Part shown: piece by piece, positions 53,072 to 55,996 of the stretch
Layout: each line of letters starts with the position of its first letter
Numbering within the stretch: the stretch's first letter is position 1
Assembly: GCA_018396695.1 (NCBI GenBank)
Contig: JAGTQU010000010.1
Location: 1 to 55,996 of the forward strand
Length of the DNA stretch: 55,996 nt
Source: Candidatus Bathyarchaeota archaeon
Lineage (GTDB): Archaea > Thermoproteota > Bathyarchaeia > TCS64
Reading direction: 5' to 3'
Made by a program: the position numbers and the translations under genes
Notes under the pieces: model-generated
Seen by the model: the letters and a program-made list of their open reading frames with translations, nothing else
Told to the model about the DNA's origin: nothing
Database searches by the model: none

Positions 53072-54280
53072 CTACTCGAGGAGTGTAATTTCCACATCTT
53101 CCCCCTCTTCAATCGTATCGATGTTTATAGGCAGTATCATATATCCTTCTGCGTTTGTCATGCTTGTTATTGTCCCAGACTTCTTGAAGACCGGATAGGC
53201 TATCCCATTCTCGATTTTCACTGTTAAAAACTGTTCCCTTCCTGAAGATGCGACGATTCTTGCCCCAATTTTAGCCTTCACAGTCCTCGGTTCAGCCTCT
53301 GGAAGTCTAGCAATCTTTCGGAGAGCAGGTATCAAGAATATGTAAGCATTACTTAGGCAGGATGTCGGGTTACCTGGCATACAGAAAACGGGTTTTTCAT
53401 TAATGACGCCGAATAGCGTAGGTTTACCAGGTTTCACATGGACTCCGTGAAACTTTACTTCACCCATCTCTTCAACCAAATCGTATAAAAGATCCCTCGT
53501 TCCTACGGAGCTCCCCCCAGATATTACTATTACGTCGTTTTGCACAGCCCGGCGTAGAGCTTCTCTAAGAGCTTCAGGGTCGTCGGGAATAATACCTTCA
53601 TTTTTTGGGATACAACCGTTGGCAGACACTATCGCGGTTAACGTATAGGAGTTGATGTCGTACACCTCGCCAGGTTTAAGTTTACTTCCCAGCGACTTAA
53701 CCTCGGATCCTGTTGATATGATGGAGACAATGGGCTTAGCATAGACTTTGACTGAGCTGATCCCAAGAGCCACGATGGCTCCGATCTTTCCGGGAGAAAG
53801 ATGTTCCCCACTTCGAACAGCGATATCTCCTTTTTTAATATCTTCCCCTTTAAATGATACGTTGGCTCCAGGGTAGACTGGATGATAAGCCTCGACGTAG
53901 TCATCCACCTTCTTAGTATCCTCAACCATGATGACGGCGTCCGCGCCTCTCGGCATGGGGCTTCCAGTAGCAACCTGCACGCATTCTCCTGGACCAACCT
54001 CGCCTTCAAAACACTCTCCTGCGTGCTTGACTCCTACAAATTTAAGCTTTTTCGGAGAGAAGTTTGAGGCTCCGTAAGTATCTTGAGCCTTTACAGCGTA
54101 TCCGTCCATGGCAGACCTGTCGAATGGAGGAACATGGAAGGTTGCGATTACATCCTCCGCTATGATTCTTCCATACGAATCTTCGAGGAGAATACTCTCA
54201 ACCCGTTCAATTGGAGTGATGCTACTGCTGATTATATTCATGGCTTCCGCTCTCGGGATTAAACTTCTGAAGGGCTTCAT
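53072..54280 (-). CDS. moeA: Molybdopterin molybdenumtransferase MoeA
   Basis: A 402-residue enzyme that inserts molybdate (or tungstate) into molybdopterin. Conserved DRSAMDGYAVKA near residue 55, VATGSPMPRGADAVIMVEDT near 105, the nucleotide-site SGGSSVGTRDLL near 255, and KPGKPTLFG and MPGNPTSCL near 285-310. Domain IV is present at the C-terminus. Last gene of the molybdopterin operon, overlapping moaB by ATGA. Confidence 0.95.
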   Translation of the reverse strand: MKPFRSLIPRAEAMNIISSSITPIERVESILLEDSYGRIIAEDVIATFHVPPFDRSAMDGYAVKAQDTYGASNFSPKKLKFVGVKHAGECFEGEVGPGECVQVATGSPMPRGADAVIMVEDTKKVDDYVEAYHPVYPGANVSFKGEDIKKGDIAVRSGEHLSPGKIGAIVALGISSVKVYAKPIVSIISTGSEVKSLGSKLKPGEVYDINSYTLTAIVSANGCIPKNEGIIPDDPEALREALRRAVQNDVIVISGGSSVGTRDLLYDLVEEMGEVKFHGVHVKPGKPTLFGVINEKPVFCMPGNPTSCLSNAYIFLIPALRKIARLPEAEPRTVKAKIGARIVASSGREQFLTVKIENGIAYPVFKKSGTITSMTNAEGYMILPINIDTIEEGEDVEITLLE

Positions 54281-54774
54281 CTGTTAACCTCCCACAGCAT
54301 ATGTCCTAGAATTGGGAGTATAGCCTTTCTCAACCCTAGGCTTATAGCGTTCTTGGATCCTGGCAGGCAGAAGATCAGTTTCTTTGCAGCTACTCCCGCT
54401 GTTGCACGGCTTAGAATTGCAGCCTCACCTATCTGTTCATGGCTGAGCCTTCTAAAGAACTCTCCGAAGCCTTCGACGCGTTTCTCCATGAGAGAACAGG
54501 CTGCATCGACAGTTACATCCTTCTGGCTTACACCCGTGCCTCCACTCGTTATAATGACGTTTATTACCTTATCCGTTAGAAGGTTTCTTAAAGCCTCTTT
54601 AATCTGTTCAGCATCGTTTTTCAAGATCATGTAAGCTACTACTCTATGACCCGCCTCCTCCAGAATTTGTATGGCTATTTTTCCCGAATCATCGGTCTCT
54701 GGTATTCTAACGTCGCTGGTAACCAGCAGCGCTACTTTCGCCTTCTCCTCTTGGTCTCTCCTATGCTCCTCCAA
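54277..54774 (-). CDS. moaB: Molybdopterin adenylyltransferase MoaB/MogA
   Basis: A 165-residue protein that adenylates molybdopterin before metal insertion. Motifs: VTSDVRIPETDDSG near the N-terminus, IITSGGTGVSQKDVT near residue 75, and IFCLPGSKNAISLGL near 135. Start is TTG 54774. That start is one base after the restored moaC stop (TAG at 54776-54778), supporting the restored moaC frame. Confidence 0.93.
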   Translation of the reverse strand: MEEHRRDQEEKAKVALLVTSDVRIPETDDSGKIAIQILEEAGHRVVAYMILKNDAEQIKEALRNLLTDKVINVIITSGGTGVSQKDVTVDAACSLMEKRVEGFGEFFRRLSHEQIGEAAILSRATAGVAAKKLIFCLPGSKNAISLGLRKAILPILGHMLWEVNR

Positions 54775-54775
54775 T

Positions 54776-55234
54776 CTATATGCTCTCCTTCCTCTTTTCC
54801 ACCACTCTTATATTGGTTATCGAAGTCGTTGGGTATTGTCCCCCCCCCATCTTTTTCAAGATATTTAATCATGTCCCAGATGGTAGAAGCGCTGTGGAGA
54901 CTCCTACGAGCGCTTCCATCTCAACCCCTGTTTTGTAATCTGCCTCGACATGGCATCCGACCTCGATGGAACCGTCCCGAACGTCAAAATCAACCTTAAT
55001 CGATGTTATTGGAATCTGATGGCAGAGGGGGATGATCTCAGAAGTCTTCTTTACAGCCAAGATGGCGGCTATCTGAGCTACAGCTAAGGGATCTCCCTTA
55101 TCAATAATCCCCTCCCTAATCGCTCTAACCGTTTCTCTCTTTAGATCAATCCTTCCATAAGCGTCCGCTGTTCTGTGAGAGACTCCTTTCTTTGAGATGT
55201 CAACCATTTTCAAGGGCTCCTTGCGCCCGCTCAT
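54776..55234 (-). pseudogene. moaC: Cyclic pyranopterin monophosphate synthase MoaC, broken by two one-base shifts
   Basis: MoaC, with MoaA, makes cyclic pyranopterin monophosphate. From ATG 55234 (MSGRKEPLKMVD) the frame carries the family motifs LCHQIPITS and TGVEMEALVGVSTALL, then runs to an early stop at 54869. The missing C-terminus is present in other frames: TIWDMIKYLEKD after adding a base near 54882-54886, then GQYPTTSITNIRVVEK after dropping one base from a run of nine C (54840-54848). The repaired protein is about 152 residues, normal for MoaC, and its stop meets the moaB start. It is coupled to moaE by ATGA. Confidence 0.92.
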
Positions 55235-55644
55235 AGCTTCATCTCCTCCACCCAGAAATCCCCTTCCACAGTAATCTCCTTCTTCCATATGGGAACCCTC
55301 TTCTTAATATTCTCGATAACATACCTGCATGCTTGGAAGGCTTCGCTCCTATGCTTCGCTGCTACGGCGATCATCATGATCCTCTCAGAAGTCTTCAAAG
55401 TTCCGAATCTGTGAATGATCGCCACGTTTTCAACTCCGAATTGCTTGATCGCCTCATCCCTTATGGACTCAAGCTGCTTTAGAGCCATCTCACGGTAGAC
55501 TTCGATCTCGATCTTTTCGATCGCTCTTCCCTTAGACTCGTTCCTCACGATTCCGACAAAGGTTACAACCGCACCTGCACTAGGAGTCTGGAGACTTTTT
55601 ATTATCTCATCGACTGAGAAATCTTCTTGAGTAATCTCTATCAT
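55231..55644 (-). CDS. moaE: Molybdopterin synthase large subunit MoaE
   Basis: A 137-residue catalytic subunit that transfers sulfur from MoaD to the precursor. Motifs: GAVVTFVGIVRNESKG near residue 25, EVYREMALKQL, HRFGTLKTSERIMMIAVAAK, HRSEAFQACRYVIE, and the active Lys in VPIWKKE. Follows moaD by three bases. Confidence 0.94.
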   Translation of the reverse strand: MIEITQEDFSVDEIIKSLQTPSAGAVVTFVGIVRNESKGRAIEKIEIEVYREMALKQLESIRDEAIKQFGVENVAIIHRFGTLKTSERIMMIAVAAKHRSEAFQACRYVIENIKKRVPIWKKEITVEGDFWVEEMKL

Positions 55645-55647
55645 TTC

Positions 55648-55893
55648 TCAACCCCCGCTTACAGGTGGGAAAAGTGCTATTAGATCACCCTCGTTGAGCC
55701 TAGCATCGCCTTTGGCATACTCACTGTTAACAGCTACGATTATGCGTTCACCTTCCGCTTCTAAAGGTTTATGAAGCCTTTTAACAATCTCTAAAAGGTT
55801 TCCAACCGTCGAATCGTTTTCCAGACAGATCTCCTCATCGGATGTTCCTGCAAGTTCCTTATAATATGCGAAATAGATTACTCTTATCCTCAT
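55648..55893 (-). CDS. moaD: Molybdopterin synthase sulfur carrier MoaD
   Basis: An 81-residue ubiquitin-like protein. It ends in FPPVSGG, the Gly-Gly tail that becomes a thiocarboxylate. VIYFAYYKELAG and LNEGDLIALFPP are typical of the family. Strong GGAGGAG ribosome site just upstream. Confidence 0.93.
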   Translation of the reverse strand: MRIRVIYFAYYKELAGTSDEEICLENDSTVGNLLEIVKRLHKPLEAEGERIIVAVNSEYAKGDARLNEGDLIALFPPVSGG

Positions 55894-55996
55894 CTAACTC
55901 CTCCAATAGGGCTCCCTATTAGATACCGCTTCCCGAATGGCGTTTTCAAGATCTTCCTTTGAAGCTCCGCTTCGAATCAGGGAGACGGCTTCTATC
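55894..55996 (-). CDS. moaA: C-terminal end of a gene cut by the window, probably moaA
   Basis: The last 34 residues are visible, ending at TAG 55894-55896, which directly abuts the moaD ATG. SLIRSGASKEDLENAIREAV and NREPYWRS resemble the C-terminal tail of archaeal MoaA, and a moaA-moaD-moaE-moaC order would be natural. The radical SAM core is outside the window, so this is tentative. Confidence 0.5.
   Translation of the reverse strand, partial: IEAVSLIRSGASKEDLENAIREAVSNREPYWRS
55898..55904 (-). promoter_or_regulatory. Strong Shine-Dalgarno GGAGGAG of moaD
   Basis: GGAGGAG on the minus strand, within the end of the upstream gene and about six bases before the moaD ATG (to 55893). Confidence 0.6.

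Noticed and set aside
52930-53112. Minus-strand open frame of 60 codons after moeA
   Set aside because: It overlaps the end of moeA, its apparent ribosome site is made of MoeA Glu/Gly codons, and the protein has no recognisable pattern.

Overview
The window is archaeal chromosome. It carries both subunits of DNA polymerase D, archaeal RPA-type ssDNA-binding proteins, Alba, an Elf1-type elongation factor, a Sec61-beta/SecG subunit, geranylgeranylglyceryl phosphate synthase (ether lipids), DUF2070 and DUF99. It also carries a eukaryotic-type topoisomerase IB. PolD plus topoisomerase IB points to the TACK side of Archaea outside classical Crenarchaeota, for example Bathyarchaeia or a thaumarchaeal/aigarchaeal relative. 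That placement is inference from gene content; no rRNA is present. Coding density is high, many genes start with TTG or GTG, and stop/start overlaps (ATGA) are frequent.

Layout. 0-2.5 kb: a minus-strand metal ABC transporter and a membrane-anchored protein. 2.7-8.7 kb: an M20 peptidase, a Cu+ P-type ATPase with a YHS head, an HMA-thioredoxin fusion and topoisomerase IB. 8.7-9.9 kb: a two-gene cassette of secreted or membrane-anchored unknowns. 10-15 kb: two aldolase-family enzymes, a NUDIX hydrolase, cysS, and an endonuclease V fused to a helical N-terminal domain. 15-18.5 kb: a Zn/Cd-type P-type ATPase divergent from a NikR-type regulator and a metallo-beta-lactamase protein. 18.5-22.8 kb: regulators, a ribbon-helix-helix/DUF99 pair, PolD small subunit, a cupin and a membrane-bound winged-helix protein. 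22.9-34.3 kb: hypF, nadE, then an information-processing and membrane block (elf1, GGGP synthase, PolD large subunit, short RPA, secG, DUF2070, alba). 34-42 kb: aminotransferase, four-OB RPA, SWIM-finger protein, metallophosphoesterase, radical SAM protein, M28 peptidase and tRNA-Pro(CGG). 42-48 kb: a phosphate regulon (AbrB-PhoU regulator divergent from pstS-pstC-pstA-pstB-phoU). 48-53 kb: redox proteins, a ferritin-like protein, a formyltransferase-like protein and an Fe-S protein. 53-56 kb: a molybdopterin operon read leftward (moaA end, moaD, moaE, moaC, moaB, moeA).

Integrity. Several genes are interrupted in ways a single small change would repair. pstA contains a 257-bp tandem duplication. 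moaC needs two one-base corrections, one of them in a run of nine C. The secreted protein at 9.3-9.9 kb and the RHH regulator at 19.2 kb each need a one-base change in a homopolymer. The copper ATPase has conserved YHS residues upstream of its first canonical start codon. Together these look more like assembly or read errors than biology, but each can be checked separately.

Functional themes are metal handling (four transport or regulation loci, molybdenum cofactor, hydrogenase maturation by HypF), phosphate uptake, and DNA replication/repair. No CRISPR array, insertion sequence, integrase or rRNA was found. The less familiar content is the secreted pair at 8.7-9.9 kb, two endonuclease V-superfamily proteins both lacking the expected motif Asp, the HMA-thioredoxin fusion, the SWIM/micro-membrane/RPA cluster, and the formyltransferase-like/Fe-S pair.
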